In this document: positions 21,285-33,661 of the stretch, piece by piece
How the letters are laid out: each line of letters begins with the position of its first letter
Numbering within the stretch: position 1 is the stretch's first letter
From: Cinclus cinclus
Lineage: Eukaryota > Chordata > Aves > Passeriformes > Cinclidae
Assembly (NCBI RefSeq): GCF_963662255.1
Contig: NC_085047.1
Location: forward strand, 112,316,214-112,380,213
DNA: 64,000 nt
Reading direction: 5' to 3'
Made by a program: the position numbers and the translations under genes
Notes under the pieces: model-generated
Database searches by the model: none
What the model saw: only the letters and a program-made list of their open reading frames with translations
Told to the model about the DNA's origin: nothing

Positions 21285-23323
21285 CACACTCAACATCCCT
21301 TCACAGCTGACCCCACTGGAACTGGCACAGCTCTGGCACGGAGCAGCCCCAGACTTGGGCACTTTTAGCCCCTGCTGTGCCCAGGCCCCTGTGAGGCTTT
21401 GGCCACGCTCCCACACGACAGCCCCAGCCTTACCCTGCAAAGCCCTGCCTTTGGAAGCTGGGCTATTCGGGGCATGAGCCACTGGCTGGATGGACACAGC
21501 CAAGGAGCTGTGGGCAGTGGCTCCATGTCCAGCTGCAGTGGGGGATGAGGGGTGCTCCTCAGGGCTCTTGCATGGCTTCCCCAGAGACACAGACTGTGGA
21601 TGCATCTCTCCCTCAACACATTTACAGGGAATGGGAAGCTGAGCAGGGCAGGTGACACTATGGAAAGATGGGGCCATGCAGAAGGATCTGAGCAAGCTTG
21701 GGAAGTGAAACCACAAGAACTTCAGGAGGTTCAACAGGGGCTAAGTGCAAGGTGCTGTACCTGAGTTGGGGCAGTCCTTGAGTCGCAGAATCATCATCTT
21801 CTGTTAGAGACCAGCAAGACCATCCAGTTCCATCATCATCCCATTACCAGCATCACCACCCTAAAGCCGATCCCAAAGTGCCACATCCATCCAGATGGCC
21901 AGGCACAGGCGTGCAGGGATGTGTGTGTGGGATGGGTGTGCTGGGCGCAAGTGTGAGAGTGCAAGCAGGGGGTGTGCAGAACCGGAGTGTGAGCACAAGT
22001 GGGGTGTGCAAACAGGACACCATGGCAAGGGTACAAACAGGCAGGGCCCCACTGCAGACAGCTGAATCAGCAGTGCAGCATGGGAGTGTGCAAGGAACCA
22101 CTGGGAGTGTGCAGGGCACTGCCCTGAGCTTTGGAGGTACTGGAGGGGCTGGAATGTCAGAGCTGCGGTTGGCAAGGCCACCTGAAAGCCTCTGGGGAAG
22201 GATTGATGGATAAAGCAAAGGAGAGGGAGTCACTGTGGGAGGCTGCTCTTGGCCACTCAGCCAGGAGGTCAACCCCAACAAATGATTCTTTAAGGAACCA
22301 AGGACACACCTCCAAATCAGCCACCCTTGTCCTTGTGGGGGGAGTTCAGCTTGCCAGGTGTGCACTGGGAACACCACACAGCTGGTCCAAACAGCAGCAG
22401 CAGATTCCCCAAACACCTGGACGACAACTCCTCGGTACAGGGACTCGGGGAGCCGGCTCGCAGAGGTGCCCTCTGGGATTTGTTGCTTGTTCCCAGAGGA
22501 GCTCTCGTGGCCGACGTGGGATTGTCTTGGGCACAGCGACCGCGCAGCCGCCGAGTTTCAGATCTCTGCTGCTTTGTCTGTGCCCGTCTGGATCCCGAGA
22601 TGGGCCAGGCCCAGGTGAGCACGGCTGGAAAAGCAGCAGCTTTTAGCAATGTGGCCATGGCAAAGCTGTTATCCCAAAACGGATTCTTTCGCCCCGTGTG
22701 CAAGAAGCCAATCCCCACACAGAGTTCAGGTATTTCCTTTATTTACAGTTCTGCACAGAAACAGGTGCTGGGATGGCAAATCCACAAAGCCAGCACAGCA
22801 GCTATCAAAAATGTTCACTATCTATATATTGCAGCAAACTAAGGCATTCATGTTCATTGGCTAACCATTATATGTCTCTCTTATTAAATTAATGCATTAT
22901 TTATTTTTAAAATTATTTTCATATTTTATGAAAATAAACATTTTATCTTGGCTTTAATATATCGATAATGATACTTTTCTTCTACTCGTTAAAAGATTCC
23001 TTTGCTTCTTATGCTAACTAGTCTTCCTCTGTGCTCCATCTGCCTCTTGTTTCTTCTCTGCATTTCTGGGGTCACTGGGCCGGGAGTCAATGGTCGCCAT
23101 CTCCCTGTGCCACAAGCACCTTTTCCCCAGCTGGAACCGATTTCAGCACAGTTGCGGAGTTGGCTTTGTGAGTTTGTTCCTCATCTGGGAAGTTCTGCCA
23201 AACGTCCCCGTGGCTGTCGCTTCCGCATCCTCGCTGTCCCCTCTGAGCAGGAGCTCCTTCTGCCCAGGCTTTGTGCACCTGCCCTTGGCTCTGACACCCC
23301 CGGTGCCTCTGGAGCCCTAAGCC

Positions 23324-24511
23324 TCATCCAGGCCGTTCTCCCGACAAGGAGCTGCTGTCCCTGACACCCGGACATCCGAGGCAGCCACGGGGCAGGCTCC
23401 GGGCCAGCCACCGCCTGCGGGCCCGGCCTGGCGCTGGCGGCGGGCACCGATTGTCCGGCTGCGGCCTCAGGCAGGGCCAGCACAGCAGCCCCCGCAGTGC
23501 CCGCCTGAGGCGGGACGGGCGTTCCTTGGGGGGAGCCGGCTGCTCCCTGAGGGCCTGGGCTCCCGGCTGGGGAGCTGAGGGGCCCGGGGGGCAGCAGGGG
23601 CCGTGCGGGGCAGGGCCCTGGCTCCGTGCCCCTGCTGCCTGCGCCTGCTCAGCCGAGGCCGGACGAGCTGCTGCCTCGGCCGAGTCCCGGGGAGCAGCGT
23701 CGGGGTCCTGCAGGAGCTGTGGGTACTTGGGGTTGATCCAGATGGTGTGGATCACGATGCTTTCCCAGTCCTCCTGGGACTCCTTTTTGTCACTGTCACC
23801 TCTCTCTTGGGACAGCTTTGGATATCGTCTGACTTCTCCCCTGGACAGCTCTCGGTCAATGGAGTGCTCCCATTGGGGAAACATTTTGTCACTGCTGCTT
23901 TCCTCTCGGGACAGCTCTTGGATTCCCATGTCCAGCCACTTGGATAGCTCTTGATGTCTCTCAGTTTCCCGGTGGTACAGCTCTGGGTCTAACTCGCCTT
24001 CTGACAGCTCTTGGACTCTTCTCTTGTCCTGCTTGTACAGCTCTTGGCCATTCACATCTTGCCATTGGGAAGGCTCCTGGCATCTCGCATCTTCCCCACG
24101 GGACAGCTCTTGGTCTCTCTCAAATTCCAGTTGGGACAGATCTTGGCATTTCTCATCTTCCCCACGGGACAGCTCTTGGACACTCTCATTTTCCCGCTGG
24201 GGCACTTCCTGGCCCAGGCAGGGTTCCCACTCTCTCTCCTCCCTGGCCAAGTCACACTCCACAGCCTGTGGCCCTGGCAGCTCCGTCCCCTCTACTGCCC
24301 CTTCCCCCTGCTCCCCGAGGGCTTCCATCCACCCAGGGCAGGAGCCGGGGGGACACACGGGACTGGGGGAGCAGCAGGGGCTGTGTGGGGCAGGGCCCTG
24401 GCTCTGTGCCCCGGCTGTGGGGCTGGCCGTCACCTGGGGCCTCATGCACAGGCCTGGCTGCTCCACGGCACAGGGGGAGTTGGGGTTCACGTCCTCCACA
24501 AAAGTCTCCAT
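23324..24511 (-). CDS. array gene copy 4 (395 aa)
   Basis: E94, R143 and K191, with R181 for W181 (ELYHRETE) in the short nine-residue unit. It is identical in protein to copy 5. AATAAA on the minus strand is at 22905-22900. Confidence 0.65.
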   Translation of the reverse strand: METFVEDVNPNSPCAVEQPGLCMRPQVTASPTAGAQSQGPAPHSPCCSPSPVCPPGSCPGWMEALGEQGEGAVEGTELPGPQAVECDLAREEREWEPCLGQEVPQRENESVQELSRGEDEKCQDLSQLEFERDQELSRGEDARCQEPSQWQDVNGQELYKQDKRRVQELSEGELDPELYHRETERHQELSKWLDMGIQELSREESSSDKMFPQWEHSIDRELSRGEVRRYPKLSQERGDSDKKESQEDWESIVIHTIWINPKYPQLLQDPDAAPRDSAEAAARPASAEQAQAAGARSQGPAPHGPCCPPGPSAPQPGAQALREQPAPPKERPSRLRRALRGLLCWPCLRPQPDNRCPPPAPGRARRRWLARSLPRGCLGCPGVRDSSSLSGERPG

Positions 24512-24571
24512 GGTGCTCTGCCACAGAGGCTCTCAGGGGAGCTGCTTCCTCCTGACTGAGCGGCTCTCCTG

Positions 24572-24708
24572 GGACTGGGCACACCAGGGCTCTGTGTCCC
24601 TTAAATACCCCTCAGATCCCCCTCTGGCCGGGCGGGGCTCTGCCATGTCACAAAGGGCTCTGGGCACCACCCTGTCCTGCATCACCACGGGCCTGTGTCA
24701 CAAAGGGC
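24572..24708 (-). promoter_or_regulatory. promoter of gene copy 4
   Basis: TATA at 24607-24601, an intact GC box and both 13-bp elements, with the GCACACCAG variant. Confidence 0.6.
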
Positions 24709-26747
24709 CACACTCAACATCCCTTCACAGCTGACCCCACTGGAACTGGCACAGCTCTGGCACGGAGCAGCCCCAGACTTGGGCACTTTTAGCCCCTGCT
24801 GTGCCCAGGCCCCTGTGAGGCTTTGGCCACGCTCCCACACGACAGCCCCAGCCTTACCCTGCAAAGCCCTGCCTTTGGAAGCTGGGCTATTCGGGGCATG
24901 AGCCACTGGCTGGATGGACACAGCCAAGGAGCTGTGGGCAGTGGCTCCATGTCCAGCTGCAGTGGGGGATGAGGGGTGCTCCTCAGGGCTCTTGCATGGC
25001 TTCCCCAGAGACACAGACTGTGGATGCATCTCTCCCTCAACACATTTACAGGGAATGGGAAGCTGAGCAGGGCAGGTGACACTATGGAAAGATGGGGCCA
25101 TGCAGAAGGATCTGAGCAAGCTTGGGAAGTGAAACCACAAGAACTTCAGGAGGTTCAACAGGGGCTAAGTGCAAGGTGCTGTACCTGAGTTGGGGCAGTC
25201 CTTGAGTCGCAGAATCATCATCTTCTGTTAGAGACCAGCAAGACCATCCAGTTCCATCATCATCCCATTACCAGCATCACCACCCTAAAGCCGATCCCAA
25301 AGTGCCACATCCATCCAGATGGCCAGGCACAGGCGTGCAGGGATGTGTGTGTGGGATGGGTGTGCTGGGCGCAAGTGTGAGAGTGCAAGCAGGGGGTGTG
25401 CAGAACCGGAGTGTGAGCACAAGTGGGGTGTGCAAACAGGACACCATGGCAAGGGTACAAACAGGCAGGGCCCCACTGCAGACAGCTGAATCAGCAGTGC
25501 AGCATGGGAGTGTGCAAGGAACCACTGGGAGTGTGCAGGGCACTGCCCTGAGCTTTGGAGGTACTGGAGGGGCTGGAATGTCAGAGCTGCGGTTGGCAAG
25601 GCCACCTGAAAGCCTCTGGGGAAGGATTGATGGATAAAGCAAAGGAGAGGGAGTCACTGTGGGAGGCTGCTCTTGGCCACTCAGCCAGGAGGTCAACCCC
25701 AACAAATGATTCTTTAAGGAACCAAGGACACACCTCCAAATCAGCCACCCTTGTCCTTGTGGGGGGAGTTCAGCTTGCCAGGTGTGCACTGGGAACACCA
25801 CACAGCTGGTCCAAACAGCAGCAGCAGATTCCCCAAACACCTGGACGACAACTCCTCGGTACAGGGACTCGGGGAGCCGGCTCGCAGAGGTGCCCTCTGG
25901 GATTTGTTGCTTGTTCCCAGAGGAGCTCTCGTGGCCGACGTGGGATTGTCTTGGGCACAGCGACCGCGCAGCCGCCGAGTTTCAGATCTCTGCTGCTTTG
26001 TCTGTGCCCGTCTGGATCCCGAGATGGGCCAGGCCCAGGTGAGCACGGCTGGAAAAGCAGCAGCTTTTAGCAATGTGGCCATGGCAAAGCTGTTATCCCA
26101 AAACGGATTCTTTCGCCCCGTGTGCAAGAAGCCAATCCCCACACAGAGTTCAGGTATTTCCTTTATTTACAGTTCTGCACAGAAACAGGTGCTGGGATGG
26201 CAAATCCACAAAGCCAGCACAGCAGCTATCAAAAATGTTCACTATCTATATATTGCAGCAAACTAAGGCATTCATGTTCATTGGCTAACCATTATATGTC
26301 TCTCTTATTAAATTAATGCATTATTTATTTTTAAAATTATTTTCATATTTTATGAAAATAAACATTTTATCTTGGCTTTAATATATCGATAATGATACTT
26401 TTCTTCTACTCGTTAAAAGATTCCTTTGCTTCTTATGCTAACTAGTCTTCCTCTGTGCTCCATCTGCCTCTTGTTTCTTCTCTGCATTTCTGGGGTCACT
26501 GGGCCGGGAGTCAATGGTCGCCATCTCCCTGTGCCACAAGCACCTTTTCCCCAGCTGGAACCGATTTCAGCACAGTTGCGGAGTTGGCTTTGTGAGTTTG
26601 TTCCTCATCTGGGAAGTTCTGCCAAACGTCCCCGTGGCTGTCGCTTCCGCATCCTCGCTGTCCCCTCTGAGCAGGAGCTCCTTCTGCCCAGGCTTTGTGC
26701 ACCTGCCCTTGGCTCTGACACCCCCGGTGCCTCTGGAGCCCTAAGCC

Positions 26748-27935
26748 TCATCCAGGCCGTTCTCCCGACAAGGAGCTGCTGTCCCTGACACCCGGACATC
26801 CGAGGCAGCCACGGGGCAGGCTCCGGGCCAGCCACCGCCTGCGGGCCCGGCCTGGCGCTGGCGGCGGGCACCGATTGTCCGGCTGCGGCCTCAGGCAGGG
26901 CCAGCACAGCAGCCCCCGCAGTGCCCGCCTGAGGCGGGACGGGCGTTCCTTGGGGGGAGCCGGCTGCTCCCTGAGGGCCTGGGCTCCCGGCTGGGGAGCT
27001 GAGGGGCCCGGGGGGCAGCAGGGGCCGTGCGGGGCAGGGCCCTGGCTCCGTGCCCCTGCTGCCTGCGCCTGCTCAGCCGAGGCCGGACGAGCTGCTGCCT
27101 CGGCCGAGTCCCGGGGAGCAGCGTCGGGGTCCTGCAGGAGCTGTGGGTACTTGGGGTTGATCCAGATGGTGTGGATCACGATGCTTTCCCAGTCCTCCTG
27201 GGACTCCTTTTTGTCACTGTCACCTCTCTCTTGGGACAGCTTTGGATATCGTCTGACTTCTCCCCTGGACAGCTCTCGGTCAATGGAGTGCTCCCATTGG
27301 GGAAACATTTTGTCACTGCTGCTTTCCTCTCGGGACAGCTCTTGGATTCCCATGTCCAGCCACTTGGATAGCTCTTGATGTCTCTCAGTTTCCCGGTGGT
27401 ACAGCTCTGGGTCTAACTCGCCTTCTGACAGCTCTTGGACTCTTCTCTTGTCCTGCTTGTACAGCTCTTGGCCATTCACATCTTGCCATTGGGAAGGCTC
27501 CTGGCATCTCGCATCTTCCCCACGGGACAGCTCTTGGTCTCTCTCAAATTCCAGTTGGGACAGATCTTGGCATTTCTCATCTTCCCCACGGGACAGCTCT
27601 TGGACACTCTCATTTTCCCGCTGGGGCACTTCCTGGCCCAGGCAGGGTTCCCACTCTCTCTCCTCCCTGGCCAAGTCACACTCCACAGCCTGTGGCCCTG
27701 GCAGCTCCGTCCCCTCTACTGCCCCTTCCCCCTGCTCCCCGAGGGCTTCCATCCACCCAGGGCAGGAGCCGGGGGGACACACGGGACTGGGGGAGCAGCA
27801 GGGGCTGTGTGGGGCAGGGCCCTGGCTCTGTGCCCCGGCTGTGGGGCTGGCCGTCACCTGGGGCCTCATGCACAGGCCTGGCTGCTCCACGGCACAGGGG
27901 GAGTTGGGGTTCACGTCCTCCACAAAAGTCTCCAT
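26748..27935 (-). CDS. array gene copy 5 (395 aa)
   Basis: Protein identical to copy 4. AATAAA on the minus strand is at 26329-26324. It sits between a short-unit junction on its left and tail T3 on its right. Confidence 0.65.
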   Translation of the reverse strand: METFVEDVNPNSPCAVEQPGLCMRPQVTASPTAGAQSQGPAPHSPCCSPSPVCPPGSCPGWMEALGEQGEGAVEGTELPGPQAVECDLAREEREWEPCLGQEVPQRENESVQELSRGEDEKCQDLSQLEFERDQELSRGEDARCQEPSQWQDVNGQELYKQDKRRVQELSEGELDPELYHRETERHQELSKWLDMGIQELSREESSSDKMFPQWEHSIDRELSRGEVRRYPKLSQERGDSDKKESQEDWESIVIHTIWINPKYPQLLQDPDAAPRDSAEAAARPASAEQAQAAGARSQGPAPHGPCCPPGPSAPQPGAQALREQPAPPKERPSRLRRALRGLLCWPCLRPQPDNRCPPPAPGRARRRWLARSLPRGCLGCPGVRDSSSLSGERPG

Positions 27936-27995
27936 GGTGCTCTGCCACAGAGGCTCTCAGGGGAGCTGCTTCCTCCTGACTGAGCGGCTCTCCTG

Positions 27996-28132
27996 GGTCT
28001 GGGCACGCCAGGGCTCTGTGTCCCTTAAATACCCCTCAGATCCCCCTCTGGCCGGGCGGGGCTCTGCCATGTCACAAAGGGCTCTGGGCACCACCCTGTC
28101 CTGCATCACCACGGGCCTGTGTCACAAAGGGC
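27996..28132 (-). promoter_or_regulatory. promoter of gene copy 5
   Basis: TATA at 28031-28025, an intact GC box and both 13-bp elements. The GCACGCCAG form is shared with copies 1, 2 and 14. Confidence 0.6.
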
Positions 28133-28331
28133 CACACTCAACATCCCTTCACAGCTGACCCCACTGGAACTGGCACAGCTCTGGCACGGAGCAGCCCCAG
28201 ACTTGGGCACTTTTAGCCCCTGCTGTGCCCAGGCCCCTGTGAGGCTTTGGCCACGCTCCCACACGACAGCCCCAGCCTTACCCTGCAAAGCCCTGCCTTT
28301 GGAGGCTGGGCTATTCGGGGCATGAGCCACT

Positions 28332-30366
28332 GGCTGGATGGACACAGCCAAGGAGCTGTGGGCAGTGGCTCCATGTGCAGCTGCAGTGGGGGATGAGGGG
28401 TGCTCCTCAGGGCTCTTGCATGGCTTCCCCAGAGACACAGACTTGGCCACAGACTACAGCTGTTTCTGTTTCAGAATTTCAGATCTCTGCTGCTTTCCCT
28501 AGCCCCTTCTGGCTCCTGCAATGGACCAGGCACAGGTGAGCACAGTTGGAAGAGCAGCATCTTTTAATAATGTGTCCATACTTGAAGCCACCCTGTGTAG
28601 CTCCCTTGGGAATCCACACAGGCTAAAAGGGCCAGCCTCTTTTACACTTTTCTCTGAAGGAACTCTGAGGATTCATGGTTTAACTTTACACTAGTGACAG
28701 TGGTAGGGATAGATCCGTTTTGTCTGAATAATTACTACTGCATTCCTAAAAAATTATGTGCCTGTTAAAACACCGTGATTAATTTTAATTGATCCTGAGC
28801 AGGTGCAGGGTCTGCTGCTGCCTGGGGTGAGGTTGCAGCACCCTATGCAGGGTTTCTCTGTATACAAATTCTTTTGGATGTGCTGCTGGAAACAAGCAAC
28901 AGCTTCTGTGGATCTACAATCAACAGCAAAAGACCCAGACAACCAACACATTTCCATAATAAGTTATAGGTATTAAAACCAAACCAAACCCCAATGTGTC
29001 CGGATCCTGGATTTTCCTGTGCACACCAGATCCACCAAGTGATTGTTTGCATCTCTATCCTTGGAGGAACGTGGCTTCTCCAACCTGAGGCATTCACAAC
29101 CATGCACATACAAATGGTTTTATGCATATTCCACATGAGACTTTTCACCCACAGGACAAAGCAACAGTACAACATATTGAACAGGCTGTAACGCCCTACT
29201 TACCATCATCTTGTCAACAAAATCCATTATGCTAATATACAGTGAGCTTTTTAAAACATAAATGAGCAATACTTGCATAAACGACTATCATTAATTTATC
29301 AATGTTTTCTCCAGAGTTCTTTATTGATCACAGAAACAGATAGAGCCTAGACCAATACCATAACCAAATGAAATTCAGTCCTTCACCGTAAATGAGAAAA
29401 GAGCAAAATTAATTTCTGGCAGTACCACAAACCATGGACTGTCCCAAACTTAGTGAGAGAACTGGGACGGATTAGAATTGAGTAGCTGAGACCAACCAGC
29501 CATCTGGAAGTACCCCAGTATTTTGAAGCAATTGCAGATGAGCTGCAAAAGAAGAGTTTCAATACCATTGCTTATGACTAATCTGGCAGACGGCAGACAA
29601 CATCAAGGACTGGTAAAAAAACAGCACTGAAGTTTGCAAATATGTCACAAAATGAAATTTTGCTGGCTGAAGTAGCTAAATAAACATTTATCAGTTTATT
29701 TAACTGATTATCCAGTTATCCTAAGACAAGGTAATGAAGCAGGCTCACCCTCTCTCTTACAGGTTCACAGGAATAACTGGTGTGGAGCTTCATGAAAGCT
29801 TTGCTCTGGCACCGGCTTTGGCTTCCACTCTGTGCTTCTAAGCTGAGCTCTAATGTAGAGATCTGCTGCAAAGCCTTTGCCTCGTTCACATAAGGAAAAT
29901 TTCCAAAGAAAGATTTTGCATCTTCCAATTGTATCAAAAAAGGTTCTATTTTAATTTACTCTCCCCCTCCTCAGTGTTCCCATTCAAATTACATAAATTA
30001 TCTCTTGCAACAATGCACCTCAATTCTTACCAAAGAAGCAAATTAAAACCAAAACACACAGAGTAGTAATAAAATACCCAAAGAAAAACTGAACTCTAAG
30101 CAATGCCAAGTGGAAATCTGATTCTGCATCAAAACCAAAACCAAGCTGCACAGGATGTAAAGTTCCACCCTGTACTGAGAGGCACCAAAGATTTCAGAGA
30201 AATGTGTCCTACCCAAAGATGCACTACACCCATCTAGCTCACTTCAGTTCATGCACTGAATGAGGGCTGAGCTCTGGCACAGTGTGGTGACACCAGCCGC
30301 TAAAGCAGAAAACCAGGAGTCTTGTCAGACCTTCAGAAAAGGCAGCAGAGGGGGCTGGGGAAAGAC
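28332..30366. repeat. tail segment T3 with chimeric CR1 start
   Basis: Same length as T1 and T2. Its first 115 bp are a mosaic. B-type GCCAAGGAGCTG and ATGTGCAGCTG come first, then the A-type block GCAGTGGGGGATGAGGGGTG to CTCTTGCATGG, then B-type ACAGACTTGGCCACAGAC again. Beyond that it matches T1, apart from TGTTTCTGTTTC near 28462 and ACCATTGCTT near 29563. Confidence 0.85.
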
Positions 30367-31826
30367 TTGTAATTTCACTAATTAGCAAAACAGCAGTAAC
30401 AGAGCACAGATTTCAGGAGTTTGAGAGATGCTGGTTATGTCCCAGGCTGCAAATTCCTTCTAATTTGTTTTTTTCCTATGTTATTAGGGGACAGCTCTCC
30501 CCATTCCTGTCCCTTTGACTATTGTAACTACTAGCAAAATCTAACCTATGTAGTTCTGAAAGATTCCTGGGTTTTTCTCCTTAGTACAAAAGTAAAATAG
30601 CAGAATGAATCAGCAGCCATTAGTGGCACCAGGATTTAATAACAAAGTTTGAAACTTGCATTCTCAATGATTTTTCTCCAGGACAACGAACAACCTCTAC
30701 AATTAAATAAGCTAAACTGATAAAAAAGATATGAAAATTGCACAAGATAAATGGGCAAAACTGAAGAGCTGTCATCTGGTTCTGGCAGATATTTGAGCTG
30801 TCTAACATTATCAGCAGCGGTGGCAGGTTCCTTGGGCAGATAACATCTTTGTCCACAGCCAGTTAGAGATGATCAGCAAAAATCTGTGTGCAAGCCCTGA
30901 ACATGCCAGTGGCCAACTGCAAATTCCTGTGCCTGGCATTACAATGCAATACAACACTTTCTACCCTTGGCAAGCAACTCTGTACAGCTCAGGCCCTCAG
31001 TGGCCAATTTTGCAGCTTGTGAACAACAAAGAAATTTCTTGCCCTCTTTCCAGAACAGGTTCCTGAGTGGATTTCTAAGGAAGAAAGACTTGGCACACTC
31101 TGCTTTTTTGATGGTCTACTGGAAGGCAGTGCAGACCTTGTGAATGATTCCTATCCTCCTTTTCAAAGGGGTTAATTAAAGAGTTTAGGGCTTTATTTTC
31201 AGAAATAAAATTATTCCATTACAGTATTCTGCTAAGGCAAGTATACTTTATCGGATTAGACAAGTGTTTGCAGTTTTATCCTTCATTTTATAGTAGATGT
31301 CTCCCAGGTGTTTACTGTAGTGGCAAGGCCTATGAAAACATGGGTCAGCGCTGGAAGGAGATCTGGTCCCTAAACTGAGACTGGAATTTATATCCCTGAA
31401 GGGCCTAACTCTTTGCACTCTCAAGTTTGCTCACAGATTTGTCTCAATGAGGTAGGATTTCGTCAAGAATTCTCTCGCCATCCCCATTCCTTACTAAAGA
31501 GCAAAATTCCCTCACAGAGAGCTATTTTATTGCGTCCTCTGAGCAAGATCACTAAGAAGGGTCCAGGCTGGAACCTGACCAAACCTTCATTGATTGAAAG
31601 CATTCAACAGCAGAAGGAAATTCTAAGGAATGACACACTCACAAATCTTACTGGACTTAGAGAAGGCTGGCTTTTTTGTCATTAAGAAGATCTTGAGCAA
31701 TTATTTCAACCTTTTTCCATTCAGTTTAATTCTTTATCTCACTGACCTAGTATGCATGTTTTTGTGCTGCTTTGCCCACAGGAGAGCTGTGGTTTGGAGA
31801 GTGAGCTATTCCAGTGATGAGGAATT
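30367..31826. repeat. head segment H4
   Basis: Fourth and last head in the window, with a private TATACTTTATC near 31240 where the others read TATACGTTATC. No gene is recognised. No tail follows it before 64000. Confidence 0.85.
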
Positions 31827-33661
31827 GGCTGGATGGACACAGGAGTTGTGGGCAGTGGCTCCATGTCCAGCTGCAGTGGGGGATGAGGGGTGCTCCTCAG
31901 GGCTCTTGCATGGCTTCCCCAGAGACACAGACTGTGGATGCAGCTCTCCCTCAACACATTTACAGGGAATGGGAAGCTGAGCAGGGCAGGTGACACTATG
32001 GAAAGATGGGGCCATGCAGAAGGATCTGAGCAAGCTTGGGAAGTGAAACCACAGGAGCTTCAGGAGGTTCAACAAGGGCTAAGTGCAAGGTGCTGTACCT
32101 GAGTTGGGGCAGTCCTTGAGTCGCAGAATCATCATCTTCTGTTAGAGACCAGCAAGACCATCCAGTTCCATCATCATCCCATTACCAGCATCACCACCCT
32201 AAAGCCGATCCCAAAGTGCCACATCCATCCAGATGGCCAGGCACAGGCGTGCAGGGATGTGTGTGTGGGATGGGTGTGCTGGGCGCAAGTGTGAGAGTGC
32301 AAGCAGGGGGTGTGCAGAACCGGAGTGTGAGCACAAGTGGGGTGTGCAAACAGGACACCATGGCAAGGGTACAAACAGGCAGGGCCCCACTGCAGACAGC
32401 TGAATCAGCAGTGCAGCATGGGAGTGTGCAAGGAACCACTGGGAGTGTGCAGGGCACTGCCCTGAGCTTTGGAGGTACTGGAGGGGCTGGAATGTCAGAG
32501 CTGCGGTTGGCAAGGCCACCTGAAAGCCTCTGGGGAAGGATTGATGGATAAAGCAAAGGAGAGGGAGTCACTGTGGGAGGCTGCTCTTGGCCACTCAGCC
32601 AGGAGGTCAACCCCAACAAATGATTCTTTAAGGAACCAAGGGCACACCTCCAAATCAGCCACCCTTGTCCTTGTGGGGGGAGTTCAGCTTGCCAGGTGTG
32701 CACTGGGAACACCACACAGCTGGTCCAAACAGCAGCAGCAGATTCCCCAAACACCTGGACGACAACTCCTCGGTACAGGGACTCGGGGAGCCGGCTCGCA
32801 GAGGTGCCCTCTGGGATTTGTTGCTTGTTCCCAGAGGAGCTCTCGTGGCCGACGTGGGATTGTCTTGGGCACAGCGACCGCGCAGCCGCCGAGTTTCAGA
32901 TCTCTGCTGCTTTGTCTGTGCCCGTCTGGATCCCGAGATGGGCCAGGCCCAGGTGAGCACGGCCTGAAAAGCAGCAGCTTTTAGCAATGTGGCCATGGCA
33001 AAGCTGTTATCCCAAAACGGATTCTTTCGCCCCGTGTGCAAGAAGCCAATCCCCACACAGAGTTCAGGTATTTCCTTTATTTACAGTTCTGCACAGAAAC
33101 AGGTGCTGGGATGGCAAATCCACAAAGCCAGCACAGCAGCTATCAAAAATGTTCACTATCTATATATTGCAGCAAACTAAGGCATTCATGTTCATTGGCT
33201 AACCATTATATGGCTCTCTTATTAAATTAATGCATTATTTATTTTTAAAATTATTTTCATATTTTATGAAAAGAAACATTTTATCTTGGCTTTAATATAT
33301 CGATAATGATACTTTTCTTCTACTCGTTAAAAGATTCCTTTGCTTCTTATGCTAACTAGTCTTCCTCTGTGCTCCATCTGCCTCTTGTTTCTTCTCTGCA
33401 TTTCTGGGGTCACTGGGCCGGGAGTCAATGGTCGCCATCTCCCTGTGCCACAAGCACCTTTTCCCCAGCTGGAACCGATTTCAGCACAGTTGCGGAGTTG
33501 GCTTTGTGAGTTTGTTCCTCATCTGGGAAGTTCTGCCAAACGTCCCCGTGGCTGTCGCTTCCGCATCCTCGCTGTCCCCTCTGAGCAGGAGCTCCTTCTG
33601 CCCAGGCTTTGTGCACCTGCCCTTGGCTCTGACACCCCCGGTGCCTCTGGAGCCCTAAGCC

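Larger units (their letters stand above)
18064..21483. repeat. core C3 (3420 bp)
   Basis: It carries GATGCATCTCTCC (near 18174) where cores outside C3-C5 have GATGCAGCTCTCC, an extra TG dinucleotide near 18496, a G5 run, and CACGGCCGG after the endonuclease piece. The CATCTC variant ties C3, C4 and C5 together. Confidence 0.9.
21484..24907. repeat. core C4, first short unit (3424 bp)
   Basis: It follows C3 directly with no tail or head between. Its first bases are B-type (GGACACAGCCAAGGAGCTG), but within about 30-50 bp it becomes A-type (TGTCCAGCTGCAGTGGGGG). The junction therefore lies inside the shared CR1 RT piece. It has a G6 run and GATGCATCTC. Confidence 0.9.
24908..28331. repeat. core C5, short unit (3424 bp)
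   Basis: Almost identical to C4, with G6 and GATGCATCTC. Its promoter side reverts to GCACGCCAG (about 28008), as in C1 and C2, with a private TGGGTCTGGG change near 27995. Confidence 0.9.
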
